The notes under the pieces: generated by a model | Databases searched by the model: none | Told to the model about the DNA's origin: nothing | The model's input: the letters and a program-made list of their open reading frames with translations, nothing else | Position numbers and translations under genes: made by a program | From: an uncultured Sphingomonas sp. | GTDB taxonomy: Bacteria; Pseudomonadota; Alphaproteobacteria; Sphingomonadales; Sphingomonadaceae | NCBI GenBank assembly: GCA_913775025.1 | Contig: CAJYJW010000227.1 | Span: forward strand, 1 to 36,264 | Reading direction: 5' to 3' | Length of the DNA stretch: 36,264 bases | Shown: positions 23,547 to 32,219 of the stretch, one piece after another | Position numbering within the stretch: position 1 is the first letter of the stretch | How the letters are laid out: each line of letters starts with the position of its first letter

Positions 23547-24476
23547 ATGACGCGGTACAAGGCGGCGGTGGTTCAGGCCGCATCCATTCCCTTCGATCCC
23601 GGCGCCACCGCCACGAAAACGGCGGCGCTGATCCGCGAGGCGGCGGCGGCCGGCGCGCGGCTGGCGGTGTTTCCCGAGGTGTTCATCGGCGGCTATCCCA
23701 AGGGCGCTTCGTTCGGCACGCCCGTGGGCATGCGCAAGCCGGAAGGGCGCGATGCCTTTCTCGCCTATCATGCAGGCGCGGTGGCGCTCGACGGGCCGGA
23801 ATTGGCGATCGTATTGGACGCCGCGCGCGAGACGGGGCTGTTCGTGGTGCTCGGCTGCCTGGAGCGGGACGGCGGGACGCTCTATTGCACGGCGCTGTTC
23901 CTCGACGGGGCGGCCGGAATCGTCGCCAAGCACCGTAAGCTGATGCCGACCGGCGCGGAGCGGCTGGTGTGGGGCTTCGGCGACGGATCGACGATGCCCG
24001 TGGTCGAAACCTCGCTCGGCCGCATCGGCGCGGTGATCTGCTGGGAAAACTATATGCCGGCGATGCGGCTGGCTATGTATGACAAGGGCGTGTCGATCTA
24101 CTGCGCCCCCACCGCCGACGATCGCGACACGTGGGTGCCCTCGATGCGCCACGTCGCGCTGGAGGGGCGCTGCTTCGTGCTTTCCGCCTGCCAGCACATC
24201 ACCCGCGCGGCCTATCCGGCGGACTATGAGTGTGCGCTGGGCGACGACCCGGATCTCGTGCTGATGCGGGGCGGCAGCGTGATCGTCAGTCCGCTCGGCC
24301 AGATTCTTGCCGGGCCGGATTTCGAAGGCGAGACGATCCTTTACGCGGACATCGATCTGGAAGAGGTGGTGCGCGGCAAATATGACTTCGACGTCGTCGG
24401 TCACTATGCCCGCCCCGACATATTCCGCCTGAGCGTGGACGAGGCGCCCAAAACCGCCGTTGTGCGGCAAGGCTGA
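23547..24476 (+). CDS. Nitrilase
   Basis: The 309-residue carbon-nitrogen hydrolase has the catalytic triad E44 (V-F-P-E-V-F), K131 (K-H-R-K-L-M-P-T-G-A-E-R) and C165 (V-I-C-W-E-N-Y-M-P). The K-L-M-P-T and C-W-E-N contexts are those of true nitrilases, including plant and bacterial arylacetonitrilases, which turn nitriles to acids plus ammonia. ATG 23547 follows GGAG at 23537-23540; the frame opens upstream without a ribosome site. It diverges from the ring-cleavage operon and is followed after five bases by a flavin reductase-like gene. Indole-3-acetonitrile or another arylacetonitrile would fit the setting, but that is inference. Confidence 0.92.
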   Translation: MTRYKAAVVQAASIPFDPGATATKTAALIREAAAAGARLAVFPEVFIGGYPKGASFGTPVGMRKPEGRDAFLAYHAGAVALDGPELAIVLDAARETGLFVVLGCLERDGGTLYCTALFLDGAAGIVAKHRKLMPTGAERLVWGFGDGSTMPVVETSLGRIGAVICWENYMPAMRLAMYDKGVSIYCAPTADDRDTWVPSMRHVALEGRCFVLSACQHITRAAYPADYECALGDDPDLVLMRGGSVIVSPLGQILAGPDFEGETILYADIDLEEVVRGKYDFDVVGHYARPDIFRLSVDEAPKTAVVRQG

Positions 24477-24481
24477 GCCCC

Positions 24482-25135
24482 TTGGAATTCGACCTTCGAC
24501 AGCTGGAAAAATCCGAGCGGTACAAGATCCTCGGCTCTTGCGTCACGCCACGGCCGATCGCCTGGGTCACGTCGCGTTCGGCGGATGGCGTGCTGAACGC
24601 CGCGCCCTACAGCTTCTTCAACGTCATGGGCGATACGCCGCCGACGATCGCGCTCGGTCTGCTCGCAAGCGCGGTGCCGGGGTTCAAGGACACCGCCGCC
24701 AACATCCGCGCCACGGGCGAATTCGTGGTGAACCTGGTGGACGAGGGCCATGCCGAGGCGATGAACCTCACCTGCATCGATGCCCCGCCCGAGGTGGACG
24801 AGATCGCGCTGGCCGGACTCGAAACCGCGCCCAGCCGCGTCGTCGGCCCGCCGCGTATCGTGGGCGTGCCCGCCAGTTTCGAATGCCGCACGCTGCATTT
24901 TCTGGAGACGGGGCCGGCGCAATCGGTCGTGATCGCCGAGGTGCTGGTGGCGCACGTCGCGGATGCCGTGATCCTCGATCCCGATCGGCTGCATTTTGAT
25001 ACGCCGGCGATGAAGCTGATCGCGCGCCTGCACGGCGCGGGCTGGTACAGCCGGCAGACCGATACCTTCCAGATGACGCGACCGACATGGGCCGAACGGA
25101 CGGCGACCGAAGCGGCAACGCGCGAACGCCGCTGA
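24482..25135 (+). CDS. Flavin reductase-like (DIM6/NTAB) FMN-binding protein
   Basis: The 217-residue protein has the split-barrel flavin reductase fold: C-V-T-P-R-P-I-A-W-V-T-S near residue 20, A-P-Y-S-F-F-N-V, and E-F-V-V-N-L-V-D around 80. These proteins bind FMN and either reduce it for a partner monooxygenase or act as small oxidoreductases. The C-R-P-I-A branch is often called conserved FMN-binding protein. The start is TTG 24482, five bases after the nitrilase stop, and an AAGG inside the nitrilase end serves as ribosome site. No FMN-dependent monooxygenase is nearby, so the partner is unclear. Confidence 0.8.
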   Translation: MEFDLRQLEKSERYKILGSCVTPRPIAWVTSRSADGVLNAAPYSFFNVMGDTPPTIALGLLASAVPGFKDTAANIRATGEFVVNLVDEGHAEAMNLTCIDAPPEVDEIALAGLETAPSRVVGPPRIVGVPASFECRTLHFLETGPAQSVVIAEVLVAHVADAVILDPDRLHFDTPAMKLIARLHGAGWYSRQTDTFQMTRPTWAERTATEAATRERR

Positions 25136-25158
25136 CGCGGCCAATCGGAGGCAAGCGT

Positions 25159-25326
25159 ATGGGCGGCAAAAGACATGGGCTCGAAGAGGGCGGCGAGAAC
25201 CCCAATGACCCGACCGGCGATCTCGCGCCGATCGCGCTCGACGGCGGCACAGACGATGCCGTCCGCGAGACGGAAGGCGGGGCGACGCCCGATACCGACG
25301 GCTCGGGCTCAACATCCGATCACTGA
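25159..25326 (+). CDS. Small acidic protein, 55 residues
   Basis: It starts at ATG 25159 with a GGAGG site seven bases upstream (25147-25151), which is why I consider it real. The product is hydrophilic, rich in Gly, Asp, Glu and Thr, has one basic patch (G-G-K-R-H-G) at the N-terminus and no hydrophobic segment or cysteine. It is probably disordered. It lies between the flavin reductase-like gene (23 bases) and the aminotransferase (48 bases) in the same direction. I do not recognise it. Low-complexity proteins of this form occur in many sphingomonad genomes as small hypotheticals. Confidence 0.5.
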   Translation: MGGKRHGLEEGGENPNDPTGDLAPIALDGGTDDAVRETEGGATPDTDGSGSTSDH

Positions 25327-25374
25327 CCCGACCGGGCGGACCCGTCCGAACATCGCATATCCGAGGACATGACC

Positions 25375-26544
25375 ATGGCACGTGCCGCGCAACGCATCAC
25401 CGGGGGCTCGAAGAAGAGCTTCGGCATGTTCGAGAAGGCGCTTGCCCTAGAGGCCAAGGGCGTCGACCTGATCCATCTCGAATTCGGTCGCCCTTGCCAT
25501 GACACGCCGGCCGAAGTGATCGAGGCGACGGTGCGCGCGATGCGCGACGGCCACGTGCATTATTCCGAGATGCGCGGCCTGACCCCGCTGCGCGAGGCGC
25601 TGGCGGCCAAGCTGCACGATTTCAACGCGATGCCCGCGACGCCCGACGACATCCTGATCGTCAACGGGCTGACGCACGGCTCGTTCGCGGCGATCATGGC
25701 GACGATCGATCCGGGGGACGAGGTCATCCTGCTGGAACCCTATTATCCGCAGCATATCGGCAAGATCGAGATGGCGGGCGGCCGCGTCGTGCTGGCGGCG
25801 CTCGACGCCGCGAACGATTACCGCATCGATGCGGTGGCGATCGAAGCGAAGGTGACCCCGCGCACGAAGGCCATCGTCCTCATCAATCCGGCGAACCCCA
25901 CCGGGCGGGTCTATTCCCGCGAGGAGCTGGAGGCGCTGGCCGGGGTGGCGATCCGCCACGATCTGTTCGTCATCTCCGATGAGGTGTACGAGTATATCAC
26001 CTTCGGATCGGCCCGGCATATCAGCATCGCCAGCCTGCCCGGCATGGCCGAACGCACCATCTCGCTGTTCGCCTTCACCAAGGCCTATGCCATGGACGGG
26101 TGGCGGATCGGCTATGCCGTCGCGTCGCGCCCGCTGGTGGATGCGATGCTGAAGGTCACGATGAACGATGTGACCCACGTCAACAGCTTCATCCAATATG
26201 GCGCGCTGGAGGCGGTTCGGAACGGGCTGCCCGCCGTCGAACGGATGGTGGCGGACGATCGGGCGAAGCGGGATCTGGTCGTCCAGCGGCTCAACCAGAT
26301 GCCGGGCATCCGCTGCACCGCGCCGGAGGGCACGATCTACGCCTTCCCCGACGCCTCCGAAACTGGCCTTTCCTCGGCGGCGCTGGCGGAGGCGCTGCTG
26401 CAGGAGGCGCATGTCGTGGTGGAAGCAGGCAGCTTCTACGGTGAGGCGGGCGAGGGGCGGCTTCGCATCTGTTTCGGTTCGGAGAGTACGGCCCGGATCG
26501 AGGAGGCGATGGGGCGGCTCTCGACCTGGTTCAACGCGCGCTGA
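25375..26544 (+). CDS. Class I/II PLP-dependent aminotransferase
   Basis: The 389-residue fold-type I aminotransferase shows N-P-A-N-P-T-G-R-V-Y near residue 175, the cofactor aspartate and tyrosine in V-I-S-D-E-V-Y-E-Y, the Schiff-base lysine K236 in A-F-T-K-A-Y-A-M-D-G-W-R-I-G-Y, and the carboxylate-binding arginine in G-R-L-R-I-C-F-G. It is near the aspartate/aromatic aminotransferase group; the substrate side chain cannot be read. ATG 25375 is preferred to ATG 25369 because GAGG at 25363-25366 is eight bases away rather than two. With IorAB in the neighbourhood, a role in making an aryl 2-oxoacid such as indolepyruvate is possible. Confidence 0.9.
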   Translation: MARAAQRITGGSKKSFGMFEKALALEAKGVDLIHLEFGRPCHDTPAEVIEATVRAMRDGHVHYSEMRGLTPLREALAAKLHDFNAMPATPDDILIVNGLTHGSFAAIMATIDPGDEVILLEPYYPQHIGKIEMAGGRVVLAALDAANDYRIDAVAIEAKVTPRTKAIVLINPANPTGRVYSREELEALAGVAIRHDLFVISDEVYEYITFGSARHISIASLPGMAERTISLFAFTKAYAMDGWRIGYAVASRPLVDAMLKVTMNDVTHVNSFIQYGALEAVRNGLPAVERMVADDRAKRDLVVQRLNQMPGIRCTAPEGTIYAFPDASETGLSSAALAEALLQEAHVVVEAGSFYGEAGEGRLRICFGSESTARIEEAMGRLSTWFNAR

Positions 26545-26665
26545 GCAGACGCGACCCGGCCGCCGGACCGACTGGCGGACCGGAAGGGGCGGGCGATGCT
26601 TGGCCACATATCCGCTCGACGTTTCGATCACTTGATGAGAATAGGACCATGACCCCGGGGGGATT

Positions 26666-29203
26666 ATGGTCAACCGTCTTTCGTCTGCCGCGCTGCTTTG
26701 CCTGATCGTGCCCGGCCCCGCGCTGGCGCAGTGCGGCGCGGGTGGCGAGCCCGCCGCGCCGCCGGCGGACATCGTCGTCACCGCGCAGTTGCGCCCGCAA
26801 AATCCCATCGACGTGCCGATCGCCCTCACCGTGACCAGCGGCGCGGATCTGGCGCGGCTGGGGGTGGACGATTTCGAGGCCTTCGCGCGGCTGGTGCCGG
26901 GCTTCACCGTGCAGAACGAATCGCCCAACAATCCCGGTTTCGTGCTGCGCGGCATCACCTCCGACAGCGGCGCTTCGTTCAGCGAGCAGCGCGTCTCGAT
27001 CTTTCAGGATGGCGTTTCGATCTCCAAGTCCCGCGGCAGCTATGTCGAGCTATTCGACATGGCGCGGATCGAGGTCGCCAAGGGGCCGCAATCGACGCTC
27101 TACGGGCGCGGCGCGCTGATCGGTGCGGTCAATCTGATCCAGAACAAGGCCGATCCCCGCGATTTCGCCGCCCGCGCCCGGGTGGAGTATGGCAATTACG
27201 ACAGCAAGCTGGCCGAGGGCATGGTCAACGTGCCGCTGTCCGCCAACACCGCGCTTCGCCTGTCGGGCCGCTTGCGCGAGCGGGACGGTTATGTGCCTTC
27301 GCTGCTCGGCGGGCGGGCGTTCAATTCTGTCGATACGCGCGCGGCCCGCGCCGCTTTTCGGGCGGAAAGCGGCGGCCTGACCTTCGACCTCATCGGCAAT
27401 TACGAACTGGACCGCCAAGCCGGCACGCCGTTCAAGTCGATCAGCTACCGCCCGACCGATCCGTTGACGGGCGCGGTGATCGGCGATGCCGGGCGGTACA
27501 GCGGGGCGTCGCTTGCCCCGGCGCAGGGATTCGAGGGCGGACGCCCGCTGGGCACCCGGCGCGAGGTGTGGGGGGTGACGGCGCTTGCCGCGTGGGAACT
27601 CTCCGATCGGTGGAAGATCGATTCGGTCAGCGCCTATCGCCGGTTCGACGCCTACGGGGTTTTCGATGCGGACGGCCTCTCGCTCCCAATCCTCACCGCC
27701 GCCGACGATGTGGTGGGCAGGCAGGCGAGCCAGGATCTACGCCTCACCTATCAGGCCGACCGCCTGACCGTCTTCATCGGCGCGAGCTATTTTCACGAGA
27801 GCGGATCGCAGCGCACGCCCGCCACCTTCGATGAGCGCGGGCTGATCGCGCGTCTGGCGGGCGCGCTGAACGGCGGCATCCCCGGCCGCCCGGCCACCGA
27901 CCCCGCGCCGATCGGCCTGTTCGCCAACCCGGCCTTCACCGGCGCGCTGTTGCAAGGGATCGCGGGGGCGACCGGCACCGCGCTGTCACCGGCTCAGGCG
28001 GCGGCGATCGGCGCGAACCTGCGCGCGGCCGGGGGCGAGGTTTCGACCAACGGCGCGCGGACCGATGCCATCGACGTCTTCGCCGACGCCACCTACAGGC
28101 TGACCGACCGGATCGAGATCGGCGGCGGCATCCGCTACGCGCATGACGACAAGCGCACCCGCTATGCCGCCAGCATCATCGGCGGGCGATCGGTGGCGGC
28201 GGGGTTCCTCGCGGCCCTTTCGCAACCGCCCGCCGTGCGCGATGCGTTGCTCGGTGCGCTGGCGGTGCCGGGGGCGGCCACGATCCCGCCGTCCGCTGCC
28301 TTTCCGGTGCCGCTGTTCGGCTTGAGCACGCAGCCGACGGCGAACAACGGCGATACCGAGAGCGCCACGCTCTCCAACGGCGGCTTTTCGTGGCGGGTGA
28401 CGGCGCGATACGCGCCGACGGCGGCGACCAGCCTGTACCTCAGCTATGCGCGCGGGCGGCGTCCGCAGATATTGTCCGGCACCAGCCCCGCCGTGCCCTT
28501 TGGCCCTGCCACCTTCGCGACGCTGCCCGCCGAACAAGTCGACAGCTATGAGGCGGGCGCGAAGACGGTGCTGGCGGGGCGCACCCTGTTTCTCGACGGC
28601 GCGACCTACCTCTACGAGTATCGCGATTTCCAGACGATCGTGCAGCAGGGCACGCAACTGGTGCCGACGAACGCGGGCCGCGCGCGCAGCTACGGCGCGG
28701 AGGTGCAGGCGCGCTGGATGCCCGATCGCTATCTCACCGCCTTCGCCGACTATGCCTATAACCACAGCCGCTTCCGCTCGGGCGTGCGCCGGGGCAACCG
28801 CTTCCGCCTCGCGCCCGATCATATGGCGTCGCTGGGGGTGATCGCATCGCTGCCCGTCGGCACGGGGGCCATCACCGTCACGCCGAGCCTGACCTACCAG
28901 AGCTGCATCTTCTTCGACGATGACAATGATCGCCCCGATCTTCAGCGTCCGCCCGCCAGCCTCGTCGCGGATACGGTGCAGGACGAGCGGCAGCGCGGCT
29001 ATGCGCTGGCCAACCTGCGCCTCGGCTACGCGCCGGAGGGGGGGCGTTGGCGGATCGAGGGCTATGTCGAGAATCTGTTCGATCGTCGCTACGTTCGCGA
29101 CGCGGGCAATACCGGCGACGCGATCGGCCTTGCGACCTTCGTGGCGGGCGATCCGCGCTTCTACGGGCTGAGCGCGACGGTGCGCTTCGGCCAGGGAAGC
29201 TGA
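26666..29203 (+). CDS. TonB-dependent outer-membrane receptor (second copy)
   Basis: The 845-residue receptor has a signal peptide ending A-L-A-Q, then the D-I-V-V-T-A-Q TonB-box region near residue 34, plug motifs (L-V-P-G-F-T-V; F-V-L-R-G-I; R-I-E-V-A-K-G-P-Q-S-T-L-Y-G-R) and a beta-barrel with an N-L-F-D-R-R-Y-V-R strand close to the C-terminus. ATG 26666 has a GGGGGG ribosome site. It differs clearly from the receptor at 3684 and is not a recent duplicate. Seven bases separate it from the membrane cyclase gene, so receptor and sensor are probably co-expressed. The ligand is unknown. Confidence 0.88.
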   Translation: MVNRLSSAALLCLIVPGPALAQCGAGGEPAAPPADIVVTAQLRPQNPIDVPIALTVTSGADLARLGVDDFEAFARLVPGFTVQNESPNNPGFVLRGITSDSGASFSEQRVSIFQDGVSISKSRGSYVELFDMARIEVAKGPQSTLYGRGALIGAVNLIQNKADPRDFAARARVEYGNYDSKLAEGMVNVPLSANTALRLSGRLRERDGYVPSLLGGRAFNSVDTRAARAAFRAESGGLTFDLIGNYELDRQAGTPFKSISYRPTDPLTGAVIGDAGRYSGASLAPAQGFEGGRPLGTRREVWGVTALAAWELSDRWKIDSVSAYRRFDAYGVFDADGLSLPILTAADDVVGRQASQDLRLTYQADRLTVFIGASYFHESGSQRTPATFDERGLIARLAGALNGGIPGRPATDPAPIGLFANPAFTGALLQGIAGATGTALSPAQAAAIGANLRAAGGEVSTNGARTDAIDVFADATYRLTDRIEIGGGIRYAHDDKRTRYAASIIGGRSVAAGFLAALSQPPAVRDALLGALAVPGAATIPPSAAFPVPLFGLSTQPTANNGDTESATLSNGGFSWRVTARYAPTAATSLYLSYARGRRPQILSGTSPAVPFGPATFATLPAEQVDSYEAGAKTVLAGRTLFLDGATYLYEYRDFQTIVQQGTQLVPTNAGRARSYGAEVQARWMPDRYLTAFADYAYNHSRFRSGVRRGNRFRLAPDHMASLGVIASLPVGTGAITVTPSLTYQSCIFFDDDNDRPDLQRPPASLVADTVQDERQRGYALANLRLGYAPEGGRWRIEGYVENLFDRRYVRDAGNTGDAIGLATFVAGDPRFYGLSATVRFGQGS

Positions 29204-29210
29204 CGCTACG

Positions 29211-32200
29211 ATGAGCCTCGCCGCGCCCGCCCGCACCGCCGCGCGCGCATCGCCGCGCATGCGGCTGCTGTTCGGCGTGCTGGTGCTGGCGCTGATGTTC
29301 GCGCTCGTCGCCCCAATGTTCCGCGATCTGATCGCGCATGATGCGCCGGTGCCCGAGGGCGGTCGCGTCTCCTATCGCGGACACGGGCCGCTCGATCGCC
29401 CGGTCGAGCTTGGCGGCACATGGCGGCTTGACTGGATTGGGGGCGGCGGTGTCAGGCCCGGCATCACCGCGATCGCGCCGGTGCCGGACGGGTGGGCGGG
29501 GCTTCGCACCGCCGGCGGGGCACCGCTCCCCGCCCTCGGTGCGGCCGCCTATACGCTGCGGCTGACCGATCTGCCCGCCGGGCGCTACACGCTCTACGTG
29601 CCGCTCGCCTATGCGGCGGATCGCGTGTTCGTCGACGGGCGGCTGGTGGAGACGCGCGGGCGCTTCGCCACGGACGCCGCCGGCACCCGCTACGACATGC
29701 GCAGCCATGAGATTCCGATCGTGGCGACGGGCGCGCCAGTGACGCTCCGGATCGAGCTCGCCGCCTTTCTCCACCGCGATACCGGCCTGTCCGGCGCGCC
29801 CGTCTTCGGCCTGTCGGAAGGGATGCGCCGCTGGAGTGCGCTGGAATGGATGCGCGGCCTGATCCTGCACAGCGCGCTCATCCTGCTCGGCCTCAACGCG
29901 CTCATCACCTATCTTTTCCGGCGGCAGGATCGCGCCTCGCTACTGCTGGCGCTCTCCTCTTTTTGCGGCATCCCGGGCACCGCGATATTAAGCTACGACA
30001 ACCTGTTGCTGTTGGCGCTGCCGGGCCTGCCGTTCAGGGCGATGCTGGCGTTGCAATATCTGGCGACGACGGCGGCGATCGGCTTCCTGTTCGCCTATAT
30101 CGCCACCCTCTATCCGCGCGAGACTCCGCGCTGGCTCGCCCGCATCGCGCTGGGGCTGGTGGGGAGCTATTTCCTCGCCTGCTCGGTCGCCTTCCTGATT
30201 TCCACCACCTATGCCGCCTCGCGGATCGCGATCGTCTGGCCGATCGTGTCGGGGATCGCGCTGTTGGCGGCGAGCGTGGTGGTGCTGCGCGCGGGGCGGC
30301 GCGGGCGGCCGGGCGCGCCGATCCTGCTCGTCGGCTTCGCGATCATGACGGCGTTCGTGCTGAACGCCACGCTCGGCTTTTCGGGCATCATTCCGCAACG
30401 GCTGCTGTTCGGCAACTATGCCTTGCCGCTCGGCTTGCTGATGTGGCTGTTCTCGCATTTCATCGTGCTGGCGGAACGGTGGACGCTGGCGATCGATTCG
30501 GCCGAGCGGATCAACGCCGACCTGCGCGAGCTGATCGAGGTCAATTCCGCGATCACCTCCGAGATGCAGCTCGATCAGTTGCTCGCGCGGATCGTCGAGG
30601 TGACGAGCCGCATCCTCGACGCCGACCGATCGACGCTGATGCTCTACGACGAGCGCACGGATGAACTCTGGTCGCTGGTCGCCGAGGGGCTGACGCTGCG
30701 CGAAATCCGCATGAAGGCGGACGAGGGGCTGGCGGGCCATGTGTTCCGCACCGGCGAGATCCTCAATATCGCCGACGCCTATGCCGATCCGCGTTTCAAC
30801 CGCGCGGTCGATACGGCGAGCGCCTACCGCACGCGCGGCATTCTGACGATGCCGGTCACCGCGCGCGACGGACGCCGGCTGGGCGTGATGCAGACGCTGA
30901 ACCGGCGTGACGGCAAGCCTTTCAGCGACGACGACGTGCGCCGCATGGTCGCCTTCGCGGCGCAGGCGGCGATCGCGATCGACAATGCGACGCTGTTCGC
31001 CGAGGTCGTCGCCTCGCGCAATTATAACGAGAGCATCCTCCGCTCGATGTCGACCGGCGTCGTCACGCTCGATCGCGAGGCGGAGATCGGCAAGCTGAAC
31101 GCGGCGGCGAGCCACATCCTGGGCGTGCCCGCCGACATGCTGGAGGGGGTCGATGCGCGCAAGCTGCTCAGCGACACGAACCCCTGGCTGCTCACCGAGA
31201 TCGAGGCGGTGCTGGAACGCGGCGAGCGCAAGTCACTGATCGACGTCGATCTGGTGACGATCGGCGATCGCGTCATCTCGACCAACATCCAGATTGTGCC
31301 GCTGATCGGCGAGAGCGGCCCGGCGGGCATCCTGCTGCTGATCGAGGACATCAGCGAGGGCAAACGGATGCAGGGGGCGATGCGCCGCTTCATGACGCAG
31401 AAGGTCGTCGACCAGGTGCTGGAGCGCGGCGACGAGCTGATGTTCGGCACCGCCTGCAACGCCAGCATCCTCTTCGCCGATATCCGCAACTTCACCACGA
31501 TGGCCGAGGCGCTGACCCCGCGCGAGACGGTGGACATGTTGAATGAAGCCTTCACCGAATTCGTCGAGGCGGTGGCGGCCAACGACGGCGTCCTCGACAA
31601 GTTCATCGGCGATGCGATCATGGCCGTCTACGGCGCGCCGCTGCCGACCGGGCGCGACCCGGAGAATGCCGTCGAAAGCGCGGTGCAGATGCTGCGCGCG
31701 CTCCGCCAGCTGAACGAGGCGCGGGCGGATCGCACTCTGCCCACGCTCCGCCTCGGCGTCGGCATCGCCAGCGGCGAGGTGGTGGCCGGCACCATCGGCA
31801 GCCCGAAGCGGATGGACTATACGGTGATCGGCGACAGCGTGAACCTCTCCTCGCGCTTGCAGGATCTGACCAAGGGCTACGGCGTCGAGATACTGGTGTG
31901 CGAGGCGACCGCCGCTGCCATCGGCACCCGCTTCCCGTTGCGCGAACTGGACCTGATCCTCGTGCGCGGGCGGCAGCGGCCCGCCAAGATCTTTCAGGTG
32001 ATGCTGGAGGACGTGCCCGGCCTGCGCGGTCATTATGCGCGCGGACGCGAACGGATGGCCGGGCGGGACTGGGCGGGAGCGGCGCAGGCGTTTCGCGCCG
32101 CGCTGCTGCGCGTGCCGGGCGATCGTCCGTCCGAACTGATGCTGGCGCGCGCCGAGGCCTATGTGGCCGAACCGCCCGCCGCCGACTGGAACGGCGTATG

Positions 32201-32219
32201 GCCCGCCGCCCCGAAATGA
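29211..32219 (+). CDS. Membrane-bound class III adenylate cyclase with 7TM, GAF and PAS sensor domains
   Basis: The 1002-residue protein has a first membrane helix (about 18-36), an exported domain to about 210 resembling 7TMR-DISM extracellular modules, seven or so membrane helices (215-425), a GAF domain (about 448-598), a PAS-like domain (605-720) and a class III cyclase domain (about 748-930). Metal aspartates are D757 (F-A-D-I-R-N-F-T-T) and D801 (K-F-I-G-D). K797 and D869 are consistent with ATP specificity, and N878/R882 in N-L-S-S-R are the transition-state pair, so it should be active. A short TPR-like tail follows. It would make cAMP in response to a periplasmic or intracellular signal. 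Its stop overlaps the start of the hydrolase (ATGA). Confidence 0.9.
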   Translation: MSLAAPARTAARASPRMRLLFGVLVLALMFALVAPMFRDLIAHDAPVPEGGRVSYRGHGPLDRPVELGGTWRLDWIGGGGVRPGITAIAPVPDGWAGLRTAGGAPLPALGAAAYTLRLTDLPAGRYTLYVPLAYAADRVFVDGRLVETRGRFATDAAGTRYDMRSHEIPIVATGAPVTLRIELAAFLHRDTGLSGAPVFGLSEGMRRWSALEWMRGLILHSALILLGLNALITYLFRRQDRASLLLALSSFCGIPGTAILSYDNLLLLALPGLPFRAMLALQYLATTAAIGFLFAYIATLYPRETPRWLARIALGLVGSYFLACSVAFLISTTYAASRIAIVWPIVSGIALLAASVVVLRAGRRGRPGAPILLVGFAIMTAFVLNATLGFSGIIPQRLLFGNYALPLGLLMWLFSHFIVLAERWTLAIDSAERINADLRELIEVNSAITSEMQLDQLLARIVEVTSRILDADRSTLMLYDERTDELWSLVAEGLTLREIRMKADEGLAGHVFRTGEILNIADAYADPRFNRAVDTASAYRTRGILTMPVTARDGRRLGVMQTLNRRDGKPFSDDDVRRMVAFAAQAAIAIDNATLFAEVVASRNYNESILRSMSTGVVTLDREAEIGKLNAAASHILGVPADMLEGVDARKLLSDTNPWLLTEIEAVLERGERKSLIDVDLVTIGDRVISTNIQIVPLIGESGPAGILLLIEDISEGKRMQGAMRRFMTQKVVDQVLERGDELMFGTACNASILFADIRNFTTMAEALTPRETVDMLNEAFTEFVEAVAANDGVLDKFIGDAIMAVYGAPLPTGRDPENAVESAVQMLRALRQLNEARADRTLPTLRLGVGIASGEVVAGTIGSPKRMDYTVIGDSVNLSSRLQDLTKGYGVEILVCEATAAAIGTRFPLRELDLILVRGRQRPAKIFQVMLEDVPGLRGHYARGRERMAGRDWAGAAQAFRAALLRVPGDRPSELMLARAEAYVAEPPAADWNGVWPAAPK

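Noticed and set aside
26545-26665. Possible terminator (CCGCC/GGCGG) after the aminotransferase
   Set aside because: The stem is only five bases with a nine-base loop and a bulge if extended, and there is no T-run; too weak to list.
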